Assembly: GCA_905235155.1 (NCBI GenBank) | Contig: CAJOKJ010000003.1 | Location: 35,142-99,141 of the forward strand | DNA: 64,000 nucleotides | Direction: 5' to 3' | DNA from: Candidatus Gastranaerophilales bacterium | GTDB taxonomy: Bacteria > Cyanobacteriota > Vampirovibrionia > Gastranaerophilales > Gastranaerophilaceae | Part shown: positions 16,829 to 25,054 of the stretch, piece by piece | Layout of the letters: every line of letters begins with the position of its first letter | Position numbering within the stretch: position 1 is the stretch's first letter | The notes under the pieces: model-generated | Database searches by the model: none | Told to the model about the DNA's origin: nothing | Seen by the model: the letters and a program-made list of their open reading frames with translations, nothing else | Program-made: the position numbers and the translations under genes

Positions 16829-17953
16829 ATGGCAAATGAAGTTTCTAAAATTTATACCGATATAGCAGAGTTACTCAATGTTGCTCGTGCGAAAGCATAC
16901 CATACAGTTAACTCCATTATGGTTGAAACTTATTGGAAAATCGGTCAACGTATTGTCGAAGAAGCGGAATTTGCGTAGGGCGATGTCTGCGATAGCAGCA
17001 AGCCCGAAGAAGTGAATGCCCGTAGTGGCGACTACGAAGTAAAGCCACGACAGGGCAGAGATAGAGCAAATTACAAGACAGAACAGGGCGGAAGCTCTCG
17101 TGCCGAATACGGTTCAAAACTTATTGAGAATTTGTCAAAATATTTAACCGACACGTTCGGCAAAGGTTTTTCGGAAGCCAATTTGAAGAACATGCGTCAA
17201 TTTTATCTGACTTATCCAGAATTCGACAGACAGTGTCTAGCGAATTTATCTTGGTCAAATGTTGCAAGAATTATTCGAATTGATAATCAGGAAGAAAGAA
17301 ACTATTACTTAACTGAAGCTGCATATCAAAATTGGTCTTATCGCCAATTAGAAAGAAATATCAAAAGCGGGTATTATCACAGACTTTTATCTACGCAAGA
17401 AAAAGTAAATGATACCGAAAAATGTTTGCCGGCAGTAATTGATACAAAAGAATTTATTAAGGATCCTTATGTATTGGAGTTCCTTGATTTGCCTGAAAAT
17501 ATTGAGGGTAAAGAAAGTGCTTTGGAATCCGCTTTAATCAGCAATTTACAAAAATTCCTGCTTGAACTTGGTAAAGGTTTTTGTTTTGTTGCTCGTCAAT
17601 TTAGAATTAGCACAGAAACTGACCACTTTTATGCTGATTTAGTGTTTTATAACTATTTACTTAAATGCTTTGTTGTTATTGATTTAAAGACTACAAAATT
17701 ATCTCACGCAGATATTGGGCAAATGGATATGTATGTCAGAATGTTTGACGAATTAAAACGTGGAGCAGATGACAACCCGACTATTGGTATAATTATGTGT
17801 ACAGATAAATCTGAAACTATGGTTAAATATTCCGTTCTTCAGGAAAGTCAGCAAATATTTGCAAGTAAATATAAAACTGTTTTGCCGACAGAAGAAGAAC
17901 TTGCTGATATGATTTCTAAAGAAAATACTAAATTGTTATCTGATAATTTATAG
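16829..17953 (+). pseudogene. YhcG-type (DUF1016) PD-(D/E)XK nuclease gene, interrupted
   Basis: An ATG at 16829, with CGGAGG 5 bases upstream, starts a DUF1016 N-terminal domain (MANEVSKIYTDIAELLNVAR...YWKIGQRIVEE). This runs into TAG at 16976-16978. From 17081 the same frame continues with the usual next residues (EQGGSSRAEYGSKLIENLSK) and then the C-terminal nuclease domain ('ETDHFYADLVFYN', 'CFVVIDLKT', 'GQMDMYV') to 17953. The break is a 117-bp in-frame insertion (16964-17080) whose codons are all open except that TAG. Without it the protein would be a normal full-length YhcG-like nuclease. A shorter protein could start inside at 17012 (GTG) but would lack the N-terminal domain. The family is often linked with restriction or mobile DNA. 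Confidence 0.8.
16964..17080. mobile_element. 117-bp GC-rich palindromic insertion element in the YhcG-like gene
   Basis: This block splits the conserved junction 'RIVEE|EQGG' of the DUF1016 domain. It is clearly richer in G+C than its surroundings and full of nested inverted repeats: GGGC(16978)..CTGC gata GCAG..GCCC(17005), then TGCCC(17017)..GTGGC(17025)...GCCAC(17048)..GGGCA(17057). Its length is a multiple of three, so the frame is kept, but it brings a TAG. This resembles in principle the protein-inserting palindromic elements of Rickettsia; relation to them is not shown. The exact ends are uncertain by a few bases. Confidence 0.6.
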
Positions 17954-18125
17954 TTCTGTAAAATTTCTTCGTAATAATTATGCAGATTTTAAACGAAAAA
18001 TCAATGGTTTTTGGTTCTCAAAATTTTCAAAATTTAACATCTAATATAGTGGGTGTTTGACAAACGGCTTTTTGTAATATTGTTTATGATAGAATTTTGT
18101 TGTAAAAGATTTACAGGAAATAATT

Positions 18126-18707
18126 ATGAATAAAAGAATATTTTTATATGGAGCTGTTTTCGCAATATTAGCGTTAATTGTTTTCACTTTTGCTATAAAT
18201 TGGTATTTAAATAAAAATGTTAGTTATAATAATTTATTTAGCAAAAAGACTTTAATTGTATATTATTCTCACAGCAAGCATACTGAGTATATTGCAAAAA
18301 TGATAAAACAACATCTGAACTGTGATATTGAAAATATCAAATCAGAAGAATATGAAAATATAGATGCAATAAAACTCAATAATCTTGTTACCGAACAAAT
18401 GCAAAAAGATTACATTCCAAAAACAAATAAAATTGATATTTCAAATTATGATGTGATATTCATAGGAAGTCCTGTCTGGAAAGGTAATATATCATTGCCT
18501 GTTAAAAGTTTTTTGATTAATAACAATTTTAACGAAAAAACTATTATTCCGTTTTATACCTTCGGTGGTTATGTAGATAAATCAAAATTAGATAATCAAA
18601 TAAAAGAATTATCTCATAATGATAATGTTTTACCTTCATTTTTAACTGTTTATTATAAATTTGCTTTTATTGAATACAGGCTCGTTAAATGGTTAAATAA
18701 ATTATAA
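18126..18707 (+). CDS. Membrane-anchored flavodoxin-like protein
   Basis: This 193-residue protein has an N-terminal membrane segment (residues 5-28, IFLYGAVFAILALIVFTFAI). A flavodoxin fold follows. The FMN phosphate loop is 'LIVYYSHSKHTEYIAK' (about residues 43-58), and 'YDVIFIGSPVWKGNISLPV' is the conserved flavin-contact strand and loop. Flavodoxins carry electrons; this type (flavodoxin_4-like) often belongs to quinone or NAD(P)H oxidoreductases. AGGAAA precedes the ATG. The anchor suggests action at the cytoplasmic face or exposed across the membrane. It sits just before adhE and rex but is separated by about 280 bases with their own promoter signals. Confidence 0.8.
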   Translation: MNKRIFLYGAVFAILALIVFTFAINWYLNKNVSYNNLFSKKTLIVYYSHSKHTEYIAKMIKQHLNCDIENIKSEEYENIDAIKLNNLVTEQMQKDYIPKTNKIDISNYDVIFIGSPVWKGNISLPVKSFLINNNFNEKTIIPFYTFGGYVDKSKLDNQIKELSHNDNVLPSFLTVYYKFAFIEYRLVKWLNKL

Positions 18708-18834
18708 ATGTATATCAAAGCATATATCATTTTTGTCTGCAATTTATTTAAATACTTTATCTTAATCTTTTGATTTCGTAATAAGTGTGTATATATTATT
18801 GATAATAAAAGAAATTTTTTTATACTCAGTTATA

Positions 18835-18852
18835 TTGTGATTTTTTTCCCAA
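18835..18852. promoter_or_regulatory. Rex-like operator upstream of adhE
   Basis: TTGTGA-TTTTTT-TCCCAA matches the Rex half-sites TTGTGA/TCACAA with one mismatch and the right six-base spacing. The rex gene lies downstream of adhE, a known Rex target in Firmicutes and others. It is about 110 bases upstream of the best adhE promoter, so direct control by occlusion is not proven. Confidence 0.5.
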
Positions 18853-18919
18853 TTTGTAAATATATAGTGATTTTTGATGTATAATTATCAAATCTTAATA
18901 TTCTTTATTTGCAATAATG

Positions 18920-18948
18920 TTGACAAAATATTTTATGTATATTAGTAT
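18920..18948 (+). promoter_or_regulatory. Candidate adhE promoter
   Basis: TTGACA (18920-18925), 17-base spacer, TAGTAT (18943-18948). It predicts a leader of about 35 bases to the ATG at 18989. Confidence 0.5.
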
Positions 18949-18988
18949 TTTAATTAAGGAATTTAATCACAATTAGGGAGATAAAATT

Positions 18989-21640
18989 ATGCCGAAAGCT
19001 AAAACAAAAAAAGAAGAAAAAACAATTAAAATCAAAAGCATCAAAGGGGTAGTTAATACTATTGATGCTTTGAACGATTTACTTGAAAGAGTAAAAAATG
19101 CACAAAAAGAATATGCAAAATTTTCTCAAGAGGACGTTGATAAAATTTTTAAAGCAGCCGCTACTGCTGCTGATAAAATGAGAATACCTCTTGCAAGAAT
19201 GGCTGTTGAAGATACGGGCATGGGTGTTTTGGAAGATAAAATTATTAAAAATCACTTTGCTTCCGAATATATTTTTAACAAGCATAAAAATGCAAAAACT
19301 TGTGGAATTATAAAAGAAGATAAAATTAATGGTACAAAGACAGTGGCAGAACCTCTTGGTATTATTGCAGGTATTATTCCGACAACAAATCCAACATCAA
19401 CTGCAATTTTTAAGGCTTTAATATGCCTAAAAACAAGAAATGCAATTGTATTTTCACCGCACCCTCGTGCAACACAATCTACAATCGAAGCCGCACGTGT
19501 AGTTCTTGATGCCGCAGTAGAAGCCGGAGCACCAAAAGATATTATAGGTTGGATTGATGAACCTTCAATGGAATTATCAGATGCGTTATTGCACCATCCT
19601 GATATTGCATGTATATTGGCAACAGGCGGTCCGGGTATGGTTAAGGCTGCATACTCATCAGGTAAACCAGCTTTAGGTGTTGGACCGGGAAATACTGCTG
19701 CTGTTATTGACGAAACTGCTGATATTAAAATGGCTGTATCTTCAATACTTATGTCAAAAACATTTGATAATGGTATGATTTGTGCATCTGAACAATCTGT
19801 AATTGTTGTTGAAGATGTTTACGAAGCGGTTAAAAAGGAATTTGTATATCGTGGTGCTTATCTTGTTAGTAAAGCAGAACAAAAGAAAATGATAGATCTT
19901 CCATTTGTTGATTCTGCAAGAGGAACGGCACATCCGTTAATTGTAGGACAACCTGCTCACAAAATTGCAGAACTTTCTGGATTTAAAATTTCTGAAGATT
20001 CAAAAATACTTCTTTGCGAAAGAGCAAAAATGGATTGGAATGACCCATTCTCAAGAGAAAAATTATCGCCAATTTTGACTATGTATAAAGCGAAATCTTT
20101 TGATGAAGCTGCTGAAATGGCACATGAGTTAGTTTTAAAAGGTGGTGCGGGTCATACATCAGTTCTGTATACAGACGAAAGAAAATCTGAAAGAATTAAT
20201 GCTTATGCAGAAAAAATGCCTTCTTGCCGTATTTTAATTAATCAACCTGCTTCACAAGGTGGTATAGGTGATTTATATAACTTCAGACTTGAACCGTCAT
20301 TATCACTTGGTTGTGGCTCTTGGGGCGGAAACTCAGTATCGGGCAATATTGGTGTTGAACATTTATTAAATTATAAAACTGTAGCAGAAAGGAGAGAAAA
20401 TATGTTATGGTTCAAAGTTCCTCCGAAAGTATATTTTAAACGTGGTGCAACAGATTTGGCACTGAAAGTTCTTAAAGGTAAAAAACGTGCATTTATTGTA
20501 ACAGACCGTTTCTTATTTAATTCCGGTGCCGTTGATATAATTACTCGAACTCTTGATGAAGTAGGAATTGACCATGAAGTATTTTTTGATGTTAAACCTG
20601 ATCCTACAATTGCAACGATTAAGCAAGCTATGGAAATAGTTAAACCTTATGAACCTGATGTAATTATTGCTTTAGGTGGCGGTTCTCCTATGGATGCTGC
20701 AAAAATTATTTGGTTGTTATATGAACAACCTGAAACAAACTTTGCTGATATTTCAATGAGATTTATGGATATCAGAAAGAGAATATGTCAAATTCCGGAT
20801 TTAGGTAAAAAAGCCACAATGGTATGTATTCCTACAACTTCAGGTACAGGTTCGGAAGTTACTCCTTTTGCTATTATTACAGATGAAAAAACTCATTACA
20901 AATATGCAATTGCAGATTATGCTTTGACACCAAATATGGCAATTGTAGATCCAAATTTTGTTGATCACATGCCAAAAGGTTTGACTGCTGCTTCCGGTAT
21001 CGATGCTTTGGTTCACTCACTTGAAGCTTATGTTTCATGTATGGCAACAAACTTTACCAATGCTCATGCTTTGGAAGCAACAAAGCAAGTATTCAGATAT
21101 TTAGTACGTTCTTACAACGAAGGTGCAAATGATCCTGTTGCAAGAGAAAAAATGCACTACGCTGCAACAATTGCAGGTATGGCTTTTGCAAATGCATTTT
21201 TGGGTTTATGTCACTCAATGGCACATAAACTCGGAGCAATGTATTCTATTCCGCATGGGGTTGCAAATGCGTTGTTAATAAGACAAATTATTAAATATAA
21301 TGCTGTTGATAAACCTACAAAACAAGCAATCTTCCCTCAATACAAGTTCCCTTGTGCTAAGGCTAAATATGGTCAAATTGCCGATGAATTGAATTTGGGC
21401 GGAAAGAATGATGATGAAAAAGTAGAATTATTAATTAAAGCAGTTGATAATTTGATGACAGAAATCAACTTACCAAAATCAATAAGAGAGTTTGGCGTTA
21501 AAGAAGATGAATTCAAGGCTAATTTGGATACTTTGGTAGAAAGAGCATTTGATGATCAATGTACGGGTGCAAATCCAAGATATCCTCTTATGAGTGAAAT
21601 TAAGCAAATCTTTTTAGATGCTTACGAAGGTATTGTTTAA
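18989..21640 (+). CDS. adhE: Bifunctional acetaldehyde-CoA/alcohol dehydrogenase AdhE
   Basis: This 883-residue fusion enzyme reduces acetyl-CoA to acetaldehyde and then ethanol with NADH, regenerating NAD+ in fermentation. Residues 25-450 are the aldehyde dehydrogenase domain, with catalytic Cys265 in 'DNGMICASEQS' and glycine-rich 'GVGPGNTAAVID'. Residues 460-883 are the iron-dependent alcohol dehydrogenase, with 'ALGGGSPMDAAK', 'TSGTGSEVTPF' and the metal-ligand region 'GLCHSMAHKLGA' (about 739-750) plus 'IPHGVANA'. An extra Lys-rich N-terminus of about 22 residues precedes the usual start of the fold. AGGGAG lies 10 bases before the ATG. A terminator follows, then rex. AdhE of other bacteria forms spirosome filaments. 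Confidence 0.96.
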   Translation: MPKAKTKKEEKTIKIKSIKGVVNTIDALNDLLERVKNAQKEYAKFSQEDVDKIFKAAATAADKMRIPLARMAVEDTGMGVLEDKIIKNHFASEYIFNKHKNAKTCGIIKEDKINGTKTVAEPLGIIAGIIPTTNPTSTAIFKALICLKTRNAIVFSPHPRATQSTIEAARVVLDAAVEAGAPKDIIGWIDEPSMELSDALLHHPDIACILATGGPGMVKAAYSSGKPALGVGPGNTAAVIDETADIKMAVSSILMSKTFDNGMICASEQSVIVVEDVYEAVKKEFVYRGAYLVSKAEQKKMIDLPFVDSARGTAHPLIVGQPAHKIAELSGFKISEDSKILLCERAKMDWNDPFSREKLSPILTMYKAKSFDEAAEMAHELVLKGGAGHTSVLYTDERKSERINAYAEKMPSCRILINQPASQGGIGDLYNFRLEPSLSLGCGSWGGNSVSGNIGVEHLLNYKTVAERRENMLWFKVPPKVYFKRGATDLALKVLKGKKRAFIVTDRFLFNSGAVDIITRTLDEVGIDHEVFFDVKPDPTIATIKQAMEIVKPYEPDVIIALGGGSPMDAAKIIWLLYEQPETNFADISMRFMDIRKRICQIPDLGKKATMVCIPTTSGTGSEVTPFAIITDEKTHYKYAIADYALTPNMAIVDPNFVDHMPKGLTAASGIDALVHSLEAYVSCMATNFTNAHALEATKQVFRYLVRSYNEGANDPVAREKMHYAATIAGMAFANAFLGLCHSMAHKLGAMYSIPHGVANALLIRQIIKYNAVDKPTKQAIFPQYKFPCAKAKYGQIADELNLGGKNDDEKVELLIKAVDNLMTEINLPKSIREFGVKEDEFKANLDTLVERAFDDQCTGANPRYPLMSEIKQIFLDAYEGIV

Positions 21641-21651
21641 TATCTGATTAA

Positions 21652-21698
21652 GGGACTTTGTCATAAGTATTATACAAAGTCCCGCCCCTTTCTTTTTT
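21652..21698 (+). terminator. Rho-independent terminator after adhE
   Basis: GGGACTTTGT (21652-21661) pairs perfectly with ACAAAGTCCC (21674-21683), followed by a pyrimidine tract ending TTTCTTTTTT. Confidence 0.8.
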
Positions 21699-21748
21699 AA
21701 TTGAAAAAGTTGTAATAAAGGTAAAGACTTAAAAAGAGCGATAAAAGT

Positions 21749-22381
21749 ATGAAGATTCCTGATAAAGTTATAAGACGTTTGACATTATATCATTTTATTC
21801 TTGATGATTTGAGAGGAGATGAAAAATATATTTCCAGTTTGAAAATCTCGCAATTACTTAATATTGATAATTCGCAAGTAAGAAAAGATTTGAAATATCT
21901 TGATAAACCCGGAAAGGCTCGCATTGGTTATGATGCTAAACTTTTGAAAAAAGCAATTGAAGAAAAACTTGGATTTAAACAGACAAAAGACGTATTTATT
22001 ATTGGTGCTGGAAATTTGGGTTCTGCTCTTGCAAAGTATTCAAACTTTCAGGATTATGGTTTAAATGTTCTGGCAATGTTTGATAATAATCCGAATAAAA
22101 TAGGAACAACGATTAACGGCAGAGAAGTTTTTGATATTACAAAAGTCGGGAATTTATCTCAAAGATTGGGTGTTGAGATTGCAATTTTGACTGTTCCGAG
22201 AGAATCTGCAAAGAGTGTTGCAAATTACCTTGCAGGTTCAGGAATAAAGTATATTTGGAATTTTACAACATGCATTTTGGATGTTCCTGAAGAAGTAAAG
22301 GTATGGAATGAAAACTTAATCGGAAGTTTTTTGCAATTTACAAATAATGATGAAGTAAAAGAAAATAAAAATGACAAATGA
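21749..22381 (+). CDS. rex: Redox-sensing transcriptional repressor Rex
   Basis: This 210-residue repressor senses the NADH/NAD+ ratio. The N-terminal winged helix (residues 1-80) has the Rex hallmark 'IPDKVIRRLTLYHFIL' and 'DNSQVRKDLKYL'. The Rossmann domain has 'FIIGAGNLGSALAKY' (about residues 84-98) and the C-terminal 'YIWNFTTCILDVPEEV'. High NADH releases Rex from DNA and de-represses fermentation genes. The neighbouring adhE with a Rex-like operator fits this. Translation starts at 21749; the preceding AAAGAGCG is a weak ribosome binding site. Its last codons overlap the start of a small frameshifted frame at 22371. Confidence 0.95.
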   Translation: MKIPDKVIRRLTLYHFILDDLRGDEKYISSLKISQLLNIDNSQVRKDLKYLDKPGKARIGYDAKLLKKAIEEKLGFKQTKDVFIIGAGNLGSALAKYSNFQDYGLNVLAMFDNNPNKIGTTINGREVFDITKVGNLSQRLGVEIAILTVPRESAKSVANYLAGSGIKYIWNFTTCILDVPEEVKVWNENLIGSFLQFTNNDEVKENKNDK

Positions 22382-22483
22382 ATTTAAAGTTTGCATGGGA
22401 AGTGCTAAAAAATAAGAAGCTATATTGATAAAGTTAAGACAATACTGCTTACAGGCAAAAAAGTTGAAGTACAGTTTATATAA
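22371..22483 (+). pseudogene. Small frame overlapping rex, shifted at an A-run
   Basis: An ATG at 22371 overlaps the end of rex and encodes MTNEFKVCMGSAKK, then meets TAA at 22413. If one base is re-read at the run of six A's (22407-22412), the frame continues as IRSYIDKVKTILLTGKKVEV and stops at TAA 22481-22483, immediately before the ribosome binding site of the next gene. The continuity and snug fit suggest a real ~37-residue gene damaged by a one-base indel, or one using -1 slippage. Family unknown. Confidence 0.4.
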
Positions 22484-22494
22484 AGGAGTTAATT

Positions 22495-22752
22495 ATGGAG
22501 AAAATTTCAGTAAAAGTATGTACAGGAACAACTTGCTTTATAACGGGCGGTGCAAATTTGCAAGAATTACATGACATTATCCCCAAAAAATATGGTGATA
22601 AAGTTGAAGTTACGGCTTCTAATTGCTTAGGACTATGTTCTATAAATTGGGAGTATTCAAAAGCACCTTATGTAAAAGTAAATGAAGAAGTTGTATCAGA
22701 AGCAACTGTTGAAAAAGTTATAGAAGAAATAGACAGGCAACTTGCAAATTAA
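22495..22752 (+). CDS. Thioredoxin-like [2Fe-2S] ferredoxin (NuoE/HydC-like)
   Basis: This 85-residue protein has the four-cysteine pattern of thioredoxin-fold [2Fe-2S] ferredoxins: 'VCTGTTCF' (C9 and C14) and 'ASNCLGLCS' (C44 and C48), as in NuoE, HydC and related electron carriers. It lacks the N-terminal helical domain of full NuoE. It likely shuttles electrons in NADH-linked redox reactions. AAAGGAG precedes the ATG. It lies behind rex, 11 bases after the small broken frame, which supports joint control of redox genes. No diaphorase or hydrogenase subunits are adjacent, so its partner is unknown. Confidence 0.85.
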   Translation: MEKISVKVCTGTTCFITGGANLQELHDIIPKKYGDKVEVTASNCLGLCSINWEYSKAPYVKVNEEVVSEATVEKVIEEIDRQLAN

Positions 22753-22775
22753 TAGGAATTAGTACAGATATATCT

Positions 22776-22812
22776 AAAATAGAGTAAGATAATAATTATC
22801 TTACTCTATTTT
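22776..22812. terminator. Bidirectional terminator with perfect 17-bp arms
   Basis: AAAATAGAGTAAGATAA pairs perfectly with its complement across a TAA loop. It lies between convergent genes and offers a U-rich tail on both strands. Confidence 0.85.
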
Positions 22813-22835
22813 ATTACTATGCTATTTTCAAAATT

Positions 22836-23885
22836 CTAAAATGAAAAGATATGTGTCTTTCCGTTTGAAAACTCAATATTAAAATTAAGTGGTTTAGGAT
22901 CATCTTTGTATTTTAAAACTAAGATTCTCATATCAGCCTTTGGCTTAAGTTCATAATTTTCAGGTAAGGCATTGGTATATCTTTTTGATTCTTTTGTGAT
23001 TTTTGCTAATCTTACCCAGTTAGGAACACTACATAACAACGATGTACCTGCTGTTAAAACAACTACCGGAGGAAATGAACCAACCGTGTCAATTAAATCA
23101 AGTCTGTCTAAATCAACAAATGATTCTGTTGTTACGTCTTTTAAGCCGGCAAGTCTTTCACTTGTTGCTGTAACTGATGCTGTCGAATTACTTTTATTTG
23201 TTATTACGTATTCGTAAGCATGTACATATTTGTTTTCTTTTTGTTTTAAACGATACTCTTTTTGTATAACAGAAATTTTTGTATCATTATCATAATAACT
23301 TGTTGTATCAACACAATCTAAATCAATAGGTTCTGTATCATTAGCATAAGGGAATACAGATGTCTTTTTATTGTCTTTTGCCATGTGATTATTTAATTTT
23401 TTCATACCTGTTTTTAGTGGTTTAACCAAGTCAGGTGATATATAAAAATTTCCTAATTCTTGTTTTCTTGCCAGAGTAAAGAAATCAAATTTATATTCTT
23501 TTAATGCAGCTTCATCTTCTAATTTATCAATTTGATAGCCCCATTGTTTTAATAAATCTGTCATTTCATTATCTTCAACATTATATTCTTCATTTGAAAC
23601 AACATAAATATTCGTGTTTTGATTAGAAGGATACAATCTTACAAAATAGCTGCAATTTTTGTCAGTATATATATAAGCATTACTAACGTTTTCTAAAGGT
23701 TGAAAACTGTCATCACCTTGATATGCTTTAATAGCATTATTGATTTTAAGTGTAAGTTCTCTGATGTTAATATTTTTGACCTGATAACCATAAAAATTCT
23801 TTGTCATTTCGGCTGAAACAATACTCGAATTTGCTAATGAAATAAATATTACAAAAACTAATAATTTAAAAATTTTTTTTATCAT
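22836..23885 (-). CDS. Secreted hypothetical protein
   Basis: This 349-residue protein begins with a signal peptide (MIKKIFKLLVFVIFISLANS, cleavage probably after V-S-A near residue 26). The mature part is mixed alpha/beta with many Asn/Lys/Tyr residues. A hydrophobic segment 'VGSFPPVVVLTAGTSLL' at about residues 267-283 could be a membrane-inserting or buried strand. No family is recognised. AGGAAGGG precedes the ATG. It follows the AI-2E-type permease gene by 15 bases on the same strand, so the two are probably co-transcribed. Its place is likely periplasm or outer surface. Confidence 0.75.
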   Translation of the reverse strand: MIKKIFKLLVFVIFISLANSSIVSAEMTKNFYGYQVKNINIRELTLKINNAIKAYQGDDSFQPLENVSNAYIYTDKNCSYFVRLYPSNQNTNIYVVSNEEYNVEDNEMTDLLKQWGYQIDKLEDEAALKEYKFDFFTLARKQELGNFYISPDLVKPLKTGMKKLNNHMAKDNKKTSVFPYANDTEPIDLDCVDTTSYYDNDTKISVIQKEYRLKQKENKYVHAYEYVITNKSNSTASVTATSERLAGLKDVTTESFVDLDRLDLIDTVGSFPPVVVLTAGTSLLCSVPNWVRLAKITKESKRYTNALPENYELKPKADMRILVLKYKDDPKPLNFNIEFSNGKTHIFSF

Positions 23886-23900
23886 AACCCTTCCTTTATT

Positions 23901-24881
23901 TTATTGTTCTTCGTCTTCATCCATATTTTTTAAATATAATTCTTCAATAAATACGCAAACATCTGCTGCTATTGCTGGAGCAAAAATTGCACCAACAGCA
24001 CCAAAGTATTTAGCACAGACAAATAAGAATATATATATAACTATTGGGTGAAGATCCATAAATTTACCAAAGACATACGGTTTTACAACGTTATTTTCAA
24101 CTATTTGAGCAATCATAAAAATTATAGCAGTTAATATAACCACTGTCCATCCTAATTTGTATGTTACGGCGATGCAAATAACTAAAGCAATTGCAGGTCC
24201 AACAATTGGGACAATATCTAAAACAGCAGAAACACAACCAAGTATAATAGCTGAATCTACTTTTAATATTAGAAGACCAATAATTACAATTAAACCAACA
24301 CTTGCAGATGCAATAAATTGACCTGATACAAATCTGCTGAGTTTTTGCTCAGAAAGATTATATATTTCATTAATTTTTTCCCTTGATTTTTTAGGAAAGA
24401 ATCTTAAAGCAGTATTTAAAAGTTTATCTCTATCTACCATTAAGAAGTATGTGAAAATCATTGATACAAATATATATAGTCCACCTTTGGAAATACTTGT
24501 AATTGAGGTTATCAAACCACCTGAGTTTGCAAACTCCTCTACGACAGGCGAATTCATAACATAATCTTTTATTTGATCAACATATTGAGGATATTGAGCG
24601 GCTAAATGAGCTATTTCTTTACCGCCAATAATTATTATAGGCAGAAACATTAATAATATACCGCCTATAAAACCACCAAATACAATAGCGGCTGCAATAT
24701 TTCTATTGCATTTTTTTTCTAATTTATCAACTATCGGGTTTAATGCACAAGCCACGACGTAAGTTACAAACAGCATTAACGCTATATCTGTTATTGTAAA
24801 AAGACATATAGCGTAAAATATAATACCAAGTAAAAATATTACGTTTTGTGATGTTCCTAATTTTTGTATAATATTTTGCAT
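23901..24881 (-). CDS. AI-2E family (PerM-like) transporter
   Basis: This 326-residue inner-membrane protein has the AI-2E/PerM layout: two N-terminal membrane segments, a pair after 'KKCNRNIAAAIVFGGFIGG', a soluble middle part (about residues 90-125), and C-terminal helices with the typical 'GCVSAVLDIVPIVGPAIALV' and 'VVKPYVFGKFMDLHPIVI'. Members are proposed exporters of small molecules or sodium/proton antiporters; the substrate cannot be told from sequence. It ends in an acidic tail (MDEDEEQ). It heads a minus-strand pair with the secreted protein gene at 22836 and diverges from the RND efflux operon. Confidence 0.88.
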   Translation of the reverse strand: MQNIIQKLGTSQNVIFLLGIIFYAICLFTITDIALMLFVTYVVACALNPIVDKLEKKCNRNIAAAIVFGGFIGGILLMFLPIIIIGGKEIAHLAAQYPQYVDQIKDYVMNSPVVEEFANSGGLITSITSISKGGLYIFVSMIFTYFLMVDRDKLLNTALRFFPKKSREKINEIYNLSEQKLSRFVSGQFIASASVGLIVIIGLLILKVDSAIILGCVSAVLDIVPIVGPAIALVICIAVTYKLGWTVVILTAIIFMIAQIVENNVVKPYVFGKFMDLHPIVIYIFLFVCAKYFGAVGAIFAPAIAADVCVFIEELYLKNMDEDEEQ

Positions 24882-25010
24882 CCAAAATTTCCTTCTATTT
24901 TCATAATGATTTTATTTATATATCTTATGATAACACAAAATAAAATTTTTGACCAACGCTTTATATGTAAATTTTTAAAATTAAAAATATTTTATAAAAA
25001 ATTTTTTTTG

Positions 25011-25019
25011 TGTTAAAAT
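25011..25019 (+). promoter_or_regulatory. Extended -10 promoter of the RND operon
   Basis: TGTTAAAAT (TGN plus TAAAAT) lies 36 bases before the ATG at 25055, downstream of a very A/T-rich tract. Confidence 0.5.
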
Positions 25020-25054
25020 GGCATAGTGTATTAAATATTAATCTGGGAAAAGGT

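Noticed and set aside
7950..16978. Reassigned stop codons (readthrough of TAA and TAG)
   Set aside because: TAA, TAG and TGA all end other intact, full-length genes here (for example rplJ, the TolC-like gene and rex).
18874..18891. A second possible Rex-type site (TTGAT...ATCAA) upstream of adhE
   Set aside because: The arms are only 5 bases and do not match the Rex half-site TTGTGA; it is likely chance in AT-rich DNA.
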